Below, piece by piece: positions 23,601-34,683 of a DNA stretch of 64,000 bases. The stretch is taken from assembly GCA_023374045.1 (NCBI GenBank), contig CM041779.1:298230167-298294166 (forward strand), given 5' to 3'. Both the position numbers and the translations under genes were made by a program. The notes beneath the pieces are model-generated. The model had not been told where the DNA came from. It did not search any database and saw only the letters and a program-made list of their open reading frames with translations. How positions within the stretch are numbered: position 1 is the stretch's first letter; each line of letters begins with the position of its first letter. This DNA is from Limonium bicolor. Lineage: Eukaryota; Streptophyta; Magnoliopsida; Caryophyllales; Plumbaginaceae.

Positions 23601-26600
23601 ATCTGTTTAGTGTTATCGAAAAATCTAAACTAAATAAAGGGTTTAAAACCTAACATTGTGATTACAAGCATTAATCAAACCTAAGCTAGTTGCTAGACTG
23701 CTTTATTCTACTTCTATTGGTTTCAATATCCCCTTGTCTATTGTTTTCTTTGGGTGGCCAGATTAGAGGTTCTACATCAGCAAACATGAAAACCGAGCCT
23801 GAAGATCTCATCAGATTATTGAACTAGAGCCCGATATCATAACTTAGACCAAATTATGCAGAAGAGAAACTGAGTCAGAAAGCTACCCTTGAAGTGCATT
23901 TCAGAAACCGGAACGTGATAAATCTCAAGTCCTCCCACTCTCACATACATTTGAGCAATCATCATTCAACGGAAGTAAGGATCAGCTATGAGTGTCGAAA
24001 ATTTAAACCAGAGACAACAACAGAAACTCAGTAGTATTCCAGTGAAACCAGAAACTCGATCATCAGACACTCAATCGTATTCCAACAAAACAGAAACATC
24101 AATGATCAAACTCATATGTATCCAAGGAAAATCAGAAACTTAATATCGCAAGCTCAAAATGTATTCAACACCATCAGAACACCCACATCAAACAAGTAAA
24201 ACCGAGGAATTGATATACGAAACATCATAGAAAACAACCAGATAATGCTTTATTAGTTCACAGCAAGGATAGTTAGTCAAAATAGATAAAATAATAATAA
24301 TAATAATAAAGAAATCAGACGCTAAAGAATAGATGAACTAGAATACAGTACAATGTGAATGTTGGACATACCACGCCACCCATCAGTAAAGGCTTAACGG
24401 TGGGGTTGAGATAGAGATGAATACCAGATGGAATGAGAAGTAGAAATCTCGTGCAAATGAAGGTACGTTTGTTCTGTCAGGTGCGGATTCGGGACTGGCA
24501 CAAAAAGTAAATCGCCCCTGTCAAGCCGTATCGCACAACACAATGCAGAGAAGGAACGCGGGTCTGTTTCGCTCCAGATTCAGTGTAAGCAGTGATAACA
24601 TGACAATACAAAGTGTATGGCGATCAAAACAGGAAAGCATAAGAGCAACTCCCTCAGATTAAAAATGTAAGAGGACAAGAAAACATTCAGGCAGGACTAT
24701 AAAACAGAAAGAAACATTGGCTTTGCTGAGTTCGTGCGATGCTCATAGACCCTGAGGCTCATAGTGAGCTGGGTATCCATTGGAACGCGCAGACATAGTA
24801 CAATGACATAGAAAAGCTATATGGGGATGTTCCAAATGAACACAGACGTAGACGACTGATTCATGTATTTTCCCAGCAGTGGCATAAGGAACCCAGTGAA
24901 CATAGGTGCATAGAAAGAATCGGAAAAAAAAAACTGCAAATAAAATTTGGAACCGAAGTTTATGTTTCGGTACCTATGTACGTCTTTGAACCCGTGAACC
25001 CATGATGGGTTTGGTGCTCATCGGTGTGGCTTTACAAGGATTTTAAGGGGGAGGTACAGAGCAAACCAGAAAACCGAGAGTGAGAAGAATGCATACTCAT
25101 AAATCGAATGTAAACTCGGTAGGTCGCGTTCTACTCTGTGGGATTGAAATCCTCGTGTTAGTTTTTTAGTACAGAGAACGAAGAACTAAACAAAAATCAG
25201 AAAATGGTGCTTTATCTGCCTTCTTCGAACCCATAGACCATGTTGGCCTTGATATCCCTTCAGGAGAAGCATGCTGACGAATGTAATTCAAAACGCCTAT
25301 GCGAAGCCGGAACAATGAACAAAGGAGACCACGAAATGAGAGCGGAAATTGTAGATTTCGCCTCATATTCGTATGCTTCCCGCAAATCCAGAAACTAAGT
25401 TGAGCTTATTCAAAAATCGAGTGTAGGCAGATTTGAGAAGTACAGAGGAACGAGACATGGAGAACCGGTGGACTTCGGAAGTAGAGTTCCGGAAAATACC
25501 GCTATTCTCTTTCTCGTTTTAACCATCACCGACTTGGATCATTTGGTTGATAAAATCGAAGAAGAACATGAAAAACGAAAAAAATGAAAGGAAGAAGGAA
25601 AGGGAGAGCAAGTTTGAAATCAACAGTCAACGAAGAAGCCAACGAGATAATCGCTAGCTTACGTATTTCTCAGACATGCGACAGAAGACAATGAAACGAA
25701 ACAAAGATTTCGGTGATGGTGTTGGGGAATAGATTTCCGGTGGGAGAGACGTTAATGGCAGTCTCTGTTGGGAGAAAGTTTCGAATGTAGGTGAAGCGTT
25801 CTTTTGACGGATCGAGAGAGTGGATGTTTTGTATCGTCGGCTACAATGTTCTGACCATTATTAGCGTTTTCAAAATTGGTCGGAGAGAGATGAGGAGATG
25901 GAGGTGAGCGAGTGAATCGATCGAACAGAGGTGGGAGACGGATGTGATGAGCAGAGCTTCTAATTTTTCTGGTTTCTGGTTTCGACGTTGAAATACCGGA
26001 GAAGAAGAAGAAGACTTAAAAAAAACGATTCGAATGTTCTGCGCAGAGGAGTATAGACGTGGAAGAAGACAGGTTCGAGAGAGAATGAAAGAATAAAATC
26101 ATGAGGTGTCGGCTTGTTGGAATCAGTCCCCTCTACAGTAGGGTTTTCTTGTTCTCTTATATGAGAAAGGCTTGATTTCAGGTTTAGGAGATGGGCTGGG
26201 TTTTAATGTGGGCTTTTTGAAGCCAAGGGCTGAAAATAGGGTGGGTTTAAGGAATTGGGCTAGGCCAGATTTCAACCAAGTGTGGATTGAGTTTAAAAAT
26301 GAAAATGAGTGTGTATAAATAGAAATGAAAGTAAAAATACTAATGCTAATAGTAGAATAAAATAAAATATAAGAAAAAGTGAATAGATGAATAAAAATAA
26401 AATAAAATAAAATAAAATAAATAGCATATAAGACAAAAAGATAGTGAAATAAGTGAATAAACAAAAGGGGACGACCTTGAAACTGGACTGTCGATGGAAA
26501 TTCATTTTTGAAGAATTATGTTTTTTTCTGAAATGTTTTGAAAAATGTTACAAAATGATGGTTTCATCTTAGCACGCACATTAATATGTTTTGAAAAAAG

Positions 26601-26666
26601 AAAGGCGATGACCCCTCTTATTATTTCGGAATTCGCTCTATGGGTTGAGAATTTTTGGTGTCTACA
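20651..26666 (-). repeat. Right (5') LTR of Ogre-like array (6,016 bp)
   Basis: Near-identical to 7636-13647 across its length, including TGGGCC tract, twin 49-bp hairpins, TAA microsatellite (~24289-24310) and pentanucleotide run (~26395-26422). It ends at 26666. Beyond it the sequence switches abruptly to Athila integrase coding, so ccgtt at 26667-26671 is the expected target-site duplication, whose partner would be off-window. Confidence 0.88.
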
Positions 26667-27859
26667 CCGTTGACCTTGAAAGTTTCGCCTTGTTTGTTCT
26701 GGAGTTCAAAGGCACCGTACGGGGTCACACTAACAATTTGAAAAGGGCCGGCCCAATGTGACTTGAGCTTCCCAGGGAAAATCCTTAATCGCGAGTTATA
26801 TAAGAAACCCAATCACCAATTTCGAATCCTTCTTGAGGATCATCCTGTCGTGGAACTTTTTGGTGCGCTCTTTATAGATCTTAGCATTCTGGTAAGCCTG
26901 ATCTCGCAGCTCTTCTAATTCGGTAAGTTGGAATTTCTCTTCTCTCCTGCAGAAGTCATGTCAAAGTTTAGGGCTTTGATTGCCCAATACGCTTTATGCT
27001 CCATCTCCACAGGAAGGTGGCATGCTTTTCCATAGACCAGCTTAAAAGGAGACATCCCGATGGGAGTCTTGAATGCAGTGCGGTAAGCCCAAAGCGCATC
27101 ATCCAGTTTAAGTGCCCAATCCTTTCTGATGAGTTAACCGTCTTCTGAAGGATCCATTTTAACTCTCGGTTGGAAACTTCTGCTTGACCGTTTGTCTGGG
27201 GGTGATAAGGTAAAGCTACCTTGTGACGTACCCCGTAGACCATAAGTGCTTCGAATAAACGGTTGCAGAAGTGTCCTCCATCACTAATAATAATCTGGGC
27301 ACGCCGAAACGGGTAAAATGTGCTTTTTGAGGAATCTGTTACTGTCTTTGCATCGGCATGATGACAGGTATAGCCTCCACCCACTTTGACACATAATCAA
27401 CTGCCACTAGAACATATTCGTGGCCCTGCGAGGAAGGGAACGGTCCCATGAAATCTTGCCCCAACAATCAAAGAGCTCTACTTCTAGTATCCCTTGTTGC
27501 GGCATCTCATGTCTCCTGGATGTGTTACCCATTTTCTGACAATTATCACATTGTCTGCAGAATTGGTACACATCTTTATGAAGGGTTGGCCAATAAAAAC
27601 CTGAGGCCAGGATCTTAGCAGCGGTCCTCGTGGGTCCATGGTGACCTCCGGCTTCCCGAGAATGACAAAAGTGAATGACGCTCGAAACCTCTTCTTCCGG
27701 GAGACATCGTCGAATCAACCCATCAGCACTAACTCGGAACAAGTACGGGTCCTCCCAGAAATAATGCCTCGAGTCAGAAAGAAATTTCTTCTTCTGGGAG
27801 TAGGAAAATCGTAGGGTACTGTTCCTGAGACTAAATAATTGGCCAGGTCTGCGTACCAT
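26667..27859 (-). pseudogene. Athila-like integrase, frameshifted and truncated by insertion
   Basis: Integrase inserts element cDNA into host DNA. The N-terminal zinc region is visible (CHSREAGGHHGPTR, then CRQCDNC). The catalytic core shows FDCWG before a one-base frameshift, then ISDGGHFCN (second Asp) and [10 protein letters not shown] (Glu), with the typical [11 protein letters not shown] block. The C-terminal part includes [18 protein letters not shown] and FKVNG, where coding stops at the Ogre-like insertion. At least two frameshifts lie near 27440 and 27385-27400, and another after ~26968. Without them the reading is close to intact, so some may be sequence errors. Confidence 0.88.
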
Positions 27860-29394
27860 GGCTCCTGTACTTTGGTGATGGAGAAGACAGTCTCGTCGGG
27901 GAAGAATTCGTTGATGGGCACACTATCCGTAGGAGTCACCAACCTAGAGAGATGGTCGGCGACGACATTCAGTTTCCCGCTCTTATCTTTGACTTCGATG
28001 TCAAACTCTTGAAGTAGAAGAATCCAGCGCAGTAAGCGAGGCTTGGCTTCTTGTTTTGTGAATAAGTATTTGAGAGCGGAGTGGTCTGTATGCACGATGA
28101 CTTGCTTCCCCATAAGTAAGATCTGAACTTATCGAGGGAGAAAACTATAGCCAAAAGTTCTTTTTCGGTGGTCGTATAGTTTTTCTGCGCGTCGTTCAGT
28201 GTTCTGCTAGCATAGGCGATCACTCTCAAGATTTTCTCTTTTTCTTTGGCAAGAGCTGCCCCCACGGCATAGTCACTTGCGTCACACATGATCTCAAAAG
28301 GAAGAGACCAATCAGGTGGTATGACACAGGTGCTGACACCAATTTTTGTGTTATTTTGGAAACAGCTGAACATTTTCATCAAAATGAAACGGGGCATCTT
28401 TCTGTAGCAGGTCGGTCAATGGTTTGCTGATTTTGGAGAAGTCCTGAATAAACCGCCGATAAAATCCTGCATGCCCTAGAAATGCTCGTATATCTCGAAC
28501 TGTAGTTGGTGCTGGTAACTTCTCAATAACCTCTACCTTGGCTTTATCCACCTCTATCCCTTTTGCTGATATTTTATGTCCAAGGACGATCCCGTCCTTG
28601 ACCATAAAATGACACTTCTCCCAGTTTAAACGAGATTCGTATCCTCACACCGTCTCAGGATCAAATCTAGTTGTGCCAAGCATTTGTCGAAACTAGAGCC
28701 ATAGACTGAGAAATCGTCCATAAGACTTCTATGCTCTGCTCGATGAAGTCAGCAAATATTGCTTGCATACATCTCTGGAAGGTAGCAGGGGCGTTGCATA
28801 GACCGAAAGGCATTCGTCGGTATGCAAAGGTACCGTAAGGACAAGTGAAGGTTGTCTTGTCCTGGTCCTCAGGTGCGATTGGTATTTGAAAATAACCCGA
28901 GAACCCATCTAGAAAACAGTAGTACTCTTGCCCTGCAGTCGTTCCAACATCTGGTCGATGAAGGGGAGAGGGAAATGATCCTTCCTGGTGGCCAAGTTCA
29001 AACGCCGATAATCAATACACATGCGCCATCCTGTAATATTTCTTTGAGGGATAGTCTCTCCCTTTTCATTAATAACAGCTTCGATGCCCCCCTTCTTAGG
29101 GACAACTTGAACAGGACTGACCCATGGACTGTCAGAAATTGGATAGATGATGTCTGCGTCAAGGAGTTTCAGAACCTCCTTTCGAACTACCTCCTTGAGG
29201 TTAGGGTTTAGCCGGCGTTGAGGTTGTCGGATAGGCTTGAAGTTTTCCTCCATGTAAATATGGTGCGTGCAATAGGAGGGATCAATTCCTTTGATATCAG
29301 CGATAGTCCACCCGATTGCTGTCTTGTGCTTTTTCAATACCTCAAGTAGCTTCGTTTCTCCGGAATTCAGAGAAGAGGAAATAATGACAGGCAA
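27715..29394 (-). pseudogene. Athila-like reverse transcriptase and RNase H, multiple frameshifts
   Basis: RT copies the RNA genome and RNase H degrades it. RT starts with GWTIADIKGIDPSYCTHH and VSPVQVVPKKGG, then GWRMCIDYRRLN and KDHFPLPFIDQML. The catalytic MDDFSVYGSS can be read at ~28720 after a one-base loss just upstream. LGHAGFYRRFIQDFSKI closes RT. RNase H shows CDASDYAVGAAL, TTTEKELLAIVF and HTDHSALKYL, carrying the Asp/Glu/Asp residues. Single-base losses near 28915, 28724, 28637 and 28110 break the frame. Almost no substitution stops were seen, so decay is mostly indels. Confidence 0.9.
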
Positions 29395-29408
29395 ATGGTC
29401 ATTTTCAG

Positions 29409-30375
29409 CTAGGAAGCATACTTGAGGTTAGAGGGTATTTCTTTAAGCTCGAGTTCAGGTGGTTGTTCTACTGATGGAATTGATTTTTGAGGTTTTCTGT
29501 CGAGTTCTTCGATTGGTGGCCGGAACGATTGATAACCAGCCCTTCCTTTTTCTACGTACGCCAGCATGGCGTTAACTTCTGGATCCTCCATCTTTTCTTC
29601 TAGAGAGTAATAATACTCTCTCTAGGGGTTCAGTTTCAGCTTCCTGGATGGAAGATGGAAAATACGTGTCCTCCTCTGTAGCAAAATCGCCTTCCTCCTC
29701 CTCGTCATCTGTGAATCCCACCGTCTTAGCATGAGGAGAAAAGTTTGAGCTTTTCTTCATCATTTTCTGCATGTCGAATTCAATCGTCTCATCTTCGTAC
29801 CGAAGAGTGATTTTCCCGTCGTGGACGTCAATGATAGCTTTGGCGGTACTTAGAAACGGTCGACCTAGAATCAGGGGAACCTCGACATCGTCATCCATTT
29901 CTAGAATGACGAAATCAGCTGGAAAGATGAAGCGAGACACTCCAACTACCAAATCTCGGACTATGCCCATGGGCTTGATCTCTGATCTGTCTGCTAGTTG
30001 GAGTTTAAAAGGAACCGGTTGCATTTCTCCTCCTTTAACTTTCAAGAAGGTGGCGTATGGCATGATATTAATGCTGGCTCCTAGGTCGCATAGACCACTT
30101 CCACAGTCCACCCCACCTATAAAGCACGGGATCACGGGATTTCCCGGATCTGTTTGTTTAGGAGGGAGTGCTCGAAGAAGGGCTGCAGAACATTCCTCTG
30201 TCAGGTGCACTGTCTCTTTTCCAGGTTTCTTTTTCTTCTTTGTCAAGAGATCCTTGAGGAATTTTGCGTAGTTAGGCATCTCTTGCAAAGCATCGATCAG
30301 AGGTATGTCGAGGGTCAGTTTCTTGAAAATACTCAAGAACTTGGAGAACTGCTCATCAAGATGTTTCTTTTTCAT
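29409..30375 (-). pseudogene. Athila-like aspartic protease and linker
   Basis: A 267-codon frame (30375-29572) begins MKKKHLDEQFSKFLSIFKKL and contains LTEECSAALLR, then the protease active-site block CDLGASINIMP (Asp-Leu-Gly in place of the retroviral Asp-Thr/Ser-Gly, normal for Athila). LILGRPFLSTA follows as the second conserved protease block and then an acidic linker. A short frame (29591-29409) carries the PELELKEIPSNLKYA linker that leads into RT. The domain processes the polyprotein. It belongs to the same polyprotein as gag and RT. Confidence 0.88.
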
Positions 30376-31056
30376 TCTGTTCGGAAATGGGAGTTCATTG
30401 TTTTTATGAGTGGAGGTTGGGATGTCGATGGTAACTCGAGATGGAGGTGGAGTAACAGGAGTAAGAATTGGGATTTCTGAGGGAGGTAAAGTTGGTTTGG
30501 TGGTTTCATCAACATTGATGTAGGAATCTTCAAGATTTTCTTTTTCTTTTCCTTTGCTGGTGGCAGTTCCCTCCTCTCCTTAAGAGACTGCACAAGTTTG
30601 TTGATTGTAATGTGCCTTATAAGGACTGAATTTGCTTGTTCTTCGGATTGGGATTAGTCTGTGAAGGGAATGACCAGGTGGTCTTTGTGAGTGAGTAGCT
30701 GTTGGATTTGAGTGCAAGGCTTTTTGGTTTTGCGCAGAGCTGCGACCTCTTCTTGCGTATCTCGTGATTTACCCATCATGCCTTAAACATTCCTGCATCT
30801 GAGACATATCAGACTCAGGATCGAAGGAGGTTGAGTTGGTCGACTCGATGAAGCTTCATTGCCATAAGGCTATTGTTGATATTGCCTTTGGCCTCCTTGG
30901 AAATTGGACTGAGGTCTGTAATTTTGGGATGTTTTTAGGGTATGTGGGTTTTGGATATTTCCGGTGATTGAGTAGCTAAGTTGGATTGCATGTTACGTTG
31001 CCATGGTTGTCTGTATCCTGAGTTGTTGGTGATGTAGTTTGCTTCCTCCGCTGCTT
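30376..31056 (-). pseudogene. Gag-protease linker, degenerate
   Basis: Between the gag zinc knuckle and the protease frame. Only short frames remain, Lys/Pro/Ser-rich, as expected of the variable linker of Athila-type polyproteins. Several stops and shifts. No conserved domain seen. Confidence 0.55.
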
Positions 31057-32057
31057 TCATTTCTTGTAGTTGGGGCATTGATCGTAGTCATGAGGCCCAC
31101 AACATTGTGTACAAGAAATTGTTGGTGACGTTTGAGATTGAGGAGCATAGCCTGGAGGGGTAGTAGGTGGTCGGGAAATCATCGACTTAGCTTGCTGAGG
31201 GAAGGAATTCATAGCCATCTGTTCGACCACTTTCTGTAGAGTGCTCACTTTTGTTGCTTGCTGAGCATTGCTTTCCATGAGTTGCTCATGGCTTTTCATT
31301 AATTGATCGAACTTGTTATCACTTTCCCCAACATGATATAATCCTGGAGTAGCGCTCCTTGATCCACCGGAGGCCCAGTCTCTAATTTCCTCACAGAGAG
31401 ACTCCATGCTGTTCAGAAATTGTGCTCCCGGCTTTTTCAGAACGTCAGCCCCTAACGAAGATAACACCATTGTTCTGCACGGACTGATCAAGCCCTTGTA
31501 AAACAATTGTGATACTTGTTCCTTCGTCAGACCGTGGTGAGGACAAGTGAGTAGTAGACCTTTGAAACGGTCCCAAGTTTCACAAATATTCTCCGACCCT
31601 GGTTGCTTGAAATTATAAATTTCAGCAATCATCTCCAAAGTTCGGCTCGGGGGTAGGAATTTGTCATAGAACTTGGTGGCCATGTCGTCCCAGGTACCAA
31701 TGGTACTCGGTGTTAAGCTATGATACCACTTGCTCGCGTTTCCTGTCAGGCTGTGTGGGAATAAACAATCTTGCATATTGAAGTACTGCGTCGGTTGCAG
31801 TAAGGCTATTGGCATGTTGCAAGAATTTTGTAACATGTAACAGGGCTTCGTCTGGACTGGTGCCATCAAACATGCCCAACTCCTTCACACATCGAATCTG
31901 ATGATATGGCTTCAGACTTCTGCCACTCATCGTATTCGGATGGGCTGAGGTGAGGAAGGATGATAGCAGGCTGTTGTCCTTGGTTAGACGGCCTGTTGAT
32001 ATTTCGAACCGTTGCTGGTGAAACTGCCATGTTAGCTTCCGGGTCAGAATCTATCAC
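31057..32057 (-). pseudogene. Athila-like gag, frameshifted near N-terminus
   Basis: Gag forms the virus-like particle. The main frame (31869-31057) holds the capsid-type region (LTGNASKWYHSL, TKFYDKFLPP, GSENICETWDRFKGLL) and, near its C-terminus, a zinc knuckle CTQCCGPHDYDQC (C-X2-C-X3-H-X4-C). The N-terminal part (AVSPATVRNINRPSNQ..., then IRCVKELGMFDGTSPDEALLHV) lies in two other frames upstream, so there are at least two frameshifts between 31720 and 31930. The start chosen is the first ATG of the upstream frame, about 550 bp after the primer site. Confidence 0.85.
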
Positions 32058-32603
32058 TGTGGTGGTTTATGTTCTGTTGAGTTCGTCTCTGCCTGAGATT
32101 GCGCAGAAAGGTTCTCTCGATTTCTGGGATGTAACCAACCGTGTGATTAATATTCTCTGGGAGGCTCTGTGACCTGGTGAAAGGCATACACCACTCAAAA
32201 CAGAGAAAAGAACTGGTTATACGTTAGAATAATAAAAATGTTAGGAATTAGTAGACAGAAATTTAAAGTTAGTAGTTAGTATACAATGGAAAGAAATGAC
32301 AATGGAACGAAATAACATTGGAACGAAATGACTGGAAATTTTAAGTTAGTAGTTAGAGACAATGGAACGAAATGACAATGGAACGAAATGACAGAAATAA
32401 ATGACAATAATATTAACAAGTTAGTAGTCAGATGTCCAAGTCAGATCAGAAGTTAGATGTCCACTGTCCAAGTCAGATGTCCGAGTTTATATGTCCAAAA
32501 TTGTATTAACAGTTTTTTTTTAATTTTATTTTATTATTAAATTAACAGATTATTATATATAACAGGTGAATTAACCGGGGCTTAGGGACTAGATTAAATC
32601 AAG
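32058..32603 (-). other. 5' UTR of Athila-like element with short repeats
   Basis: No coding. Repeats of aatggaacgaaatgac occur about five times in 32284-32394, followed by cagatgtcc repeats at 32430-32490 and an A/T-rich tract to the primer site. Confidence 0.6.
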
Positions 32604-32621
32604 CCCCCGGCAGCGGCGCCA
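32604..32621 (-). other. Primer binding site, tRNA-Asp type (Athila-like)
   Basis: Minus strand reads TGGCGCCGCTGCCGGGGG, 16 of 18 to the tRNA-Asp site TGGCGCCGTTGCCGGGGA used by Athila-type elements. Three bases separate it from the LTR end. Confidence 0.88.
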
Positions 32622-33791
32622 TTTTGCAGAGTGGATTTATCGTGGTGATTAGAAGAGGTGTAGTTATTAAAGAGAGAAATTAATACTCAAAATATCCGTC
32701 GGGCTGCAAATTAAAAACCCGGTCGTAGTAGTATAGAAGACAGAAGCGGCCGGGGTCAAACCGTGGGACTTATAGCGAGCTAAAATAGTTCCTAAGCTTG
32801 TCACAAAAGGGGGGAAGTTAATTGACTTGTTTTTAGAGAATTAAAAGAGCAGATTAAATTACTGAGTGCAGATGAATTAAATGGAACTCCGGGTTCAGGT
32901 TTTATATAATCTGATTAATTATGCTATCTCTACCGGTTTAATATATTAGTTTGGCAAAATTCCTGTTATTATCCTAAGGACTAAGTCATAGACCCTTAAG
33001 AACTCGTTTACCAGAAAATGCTCGGTCTAATCAAGGTTCGAGCAATACTATGTAAACGGACGTTAAATTCAAGGAATTATAATTGCATCTGTAAATACTA
33101 ACTATTAAATCATAATAAGTTTTCTCCAGATTTACGGCTTAAATAACCTGTCTATTTATCACCTGGTCTGATCAAAATAGACTTAGGAAAGCATTTTAAT
33201 AAATTCATGTAATTTATTAAAATGGTGAGAGAAATCCTTTAAGCGTAACAAACTGAATTTATTAAAACCGGTAGAAATATTGATTACATAATTAAACAAA
33301 CCATAATTTAAAACCTTGCCCGGAGCAAATCCTCCTTAGCCAGACATATTAACTGGTAATAAATTTGACAGAGGTTGGATGTAATAACAGCACGGAGACG
33401 TGATTAGTGAATGGAGAAATGGAGAGGTCGAAGAGTGAAACATGTACGTAGGCTATTATAAGTGAAGTGGGTGAATTAGAGAATTAATGGAGTGAAATGG
33501 TATACGGGAGCGATTTACTAGAAGAGAATGAGATGAGGTGAGTGTGAGTGATTTTCAGGTTTTCTCCGTGCACTCGTACAAGGCTGTAGGGAATGGGTAT
33601 TTATAGAAGAAATTAAGAGGTAATCTTCCGTAGATGATTGCTTCATTGATTGAAGCATTAATTGCAGGGGACAGGAGCTGAGTGCGTGAGGGAAATATGG
33701 TAGGCGGAGTAGAGTAGATAGATATGGCGATTCAAGTTGAAGATGACGACTGCGCGACGAAGAAAACTAGTCCGGCGTTCATTTTAGCCTT

Positions 33792-33813
33792 AACCGCCTC
33801 TTAAGAGGCGGTT
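33792..33813. repeat. Perfect 22-bp palindrome in Athila-like LTR
   Basis: Centre is ttaa with arms aaccgcctc and gaggcggtt; every position pairs. It sits just upstream (plus strand) of the CCGCC hairpin array and repeats the same CCGCC/GGCGG core. Confidence 0.8.
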
Positions 33814-33860
33814 TCTTGTTGTTGTCCGCCCGTGGTTCCGCCTCGCGGTGTGTGTGACGT

Positions 33861-33996
33861 CCGCCAGTTACGGGGCGGTTGCACCCGTGAGAAGACCGCC
33901 AGCTAGTAGGCGGTTGCAGCCGTGAGAGGTCCGCCAGCTAGTAGGCGGTTGCAGCCGTGAGAGGTCCGCCAGCTAGTAGGCGGTTGCAGTCCGCCA
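33861..33996. repeat. 35-bp tandem CCGCC/GGCGG hairpin array
   Basis: Units start at 33861, 33896, 33931 and 33966, with a partial at 33991. Each contains ccgccagctagtaggcgg, which folds into a CCGCC/GGCGG stem. The last full units are nearly identical, showing recent local expansion. Confidence 0.85.
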
Positions 33997-34288
33997 CTTA
34001 GGTTGCAGTGCTGTTCTTGCTGACCGTGCCTTATTTCGTTCTACGAACTTCGACCGGCTCTAGATTCTTCTTTGGACTCTGTTTTCTGAGCCGTTTGTGT
34101 CTACGCGTTCGTCTCTCCGTCTACTTCACTCCCGGCTTGGTTTTCCTCATGTTAAACCAATAATTTGTGAGATAAACAATAAAACATAAACTAGAGGAAA
34201 ACTAACCGAAGTGGAGAAATGAGCAAGAAAAGTGCTAATATTATACATGAAATACACCTAAATAACATGCTCATTTAGACACTTATCA

Positions 34289-34683
34289 CTATTCAAGAAC
34301 TTCATTCATCCATTGGAAGGTAATACCCTTGTCTAAACCCTAAAACATTAAATTCTAGGGTTAGTGCAAACATGAATGTTAAATGGTGTTGTGTATTGGT
34401 ATGGGTTTTAGAACTTGGGTGAGAACCCCATTCAAAACCGAGAACAAAGGAGAAGAAGGGAAGAGAAGGAAAAAGGAAGAAAGAAAACTAGAAACACAAG
34501 GTAATTACTTGTACCTTGAGCTAGTTTTGTATGTAGTATTGTAACAGTTTTTGGAGTAGTAAAATGAGTAGTGAATTGAGTAATGAGTAGTAAGTATGTT
34601 GTAGTATAATGAGTAATGGTATTGAAACAGTTTTGAAGTTTTTAAATGATGCTTAAAAGCTTGGGAAAACCATGGGTAGTGAT
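34289..34683 (+). repeat. Fragment of an older Ty3-type LTR between two insertions
   Basis: Lies between the Athila 5' LTR and the Copia 3' LTR. No coding. Continues at 44005 across the Copia target-site duplication. Its character (cattcatccattggaagg, a purine-rich aggagaagaagg tract, gagtagt repeats) resembles the transcribed part of a Tekay-type LTR. The start of that LTR is not in the window. Confidence 0.45.
34679..34683. other. Target-site duplication (gtgat), left of Copia element
   Basis: gtgat here and at 44005-44009 flank the Copia element exactly. Confidence 0.9.

Larger units (their letters stand above)
1..26666 (-). mobile_element. Tandem Ogre/Tat-like non-autonomous LTR retrotransposon array (LTR-int-LTR-int-LTR)
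   Basis: The same sequence recurs with a ~13.03 kb period: positions 1, 13047 and ~26069 start identically. Each period has a 6.0 kb LTR (ends TGTAGACACC and CCCTCCACA in element orientation), a primer site matching the 3' end of plant tRNA-Arg as used by Ogre elements, a ~7.0 kb internal region, and a purine-rich tract before the next LTR. No gag, protease, RT or integrase could be recognised in either internal region on either strand, so this is a large non-autonomous derivative (LARD type). The right end interrupts integrase coding sequence of the next element at 26666/26667; the left end lies outside the window. The lineage call rests on primer site, LTR length and 3' UTR array, not on protein homology. 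Confidence 0.8.
26667..34288 (-). mobile_element. Athila-like Ty3 retrotransposon, 5' LTR through integrase
   Basis: In order on the minus strand: 1,664-bp 5' LTR, tRNA-Asp primer site, gag, protease, RT, RNase H and integrase. The order PR-RT-RH-IN and a retroviral-type gag place it in Ty3. The GWTIADIKGI and GWRMCIDYRRLN blocks, the CDLGASIN protease and the tRNA-Asp primer place it in the Athila/Tat branch. The integrase C-terminus and 3' LTR are cut off by the Ogre-like insertion at 26666. The 5-bp sequence ctatt (34289-34293) follows the 5' LTR and should recur beyond the off-window 3' LTR. Confidence 0.9.
32625..34288 (-). repeat. 5' LTR of Athila-like element (1,664 bp)
   Basis: In element orientation it starts TGATAAGTGTCTAAATGAGC and ends CTCTGCA. 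Matches the solo LTR at 47469-55063 in termini, length and internal landmarks. Contains a perfect 22-bp palindrome (33792-33813) and a GC-rich tandem hairpin array (33861-33996). Confidence 0.9.

Noticed and set aside
28852..29211. 119-codon plus-strand frame
   Set aside because: Antisense shadow of the reverse transcriptase.
29771..30271. 166-codon plus-strand frame
   Set aside because: Antisense shadow of the Athila protease frame.
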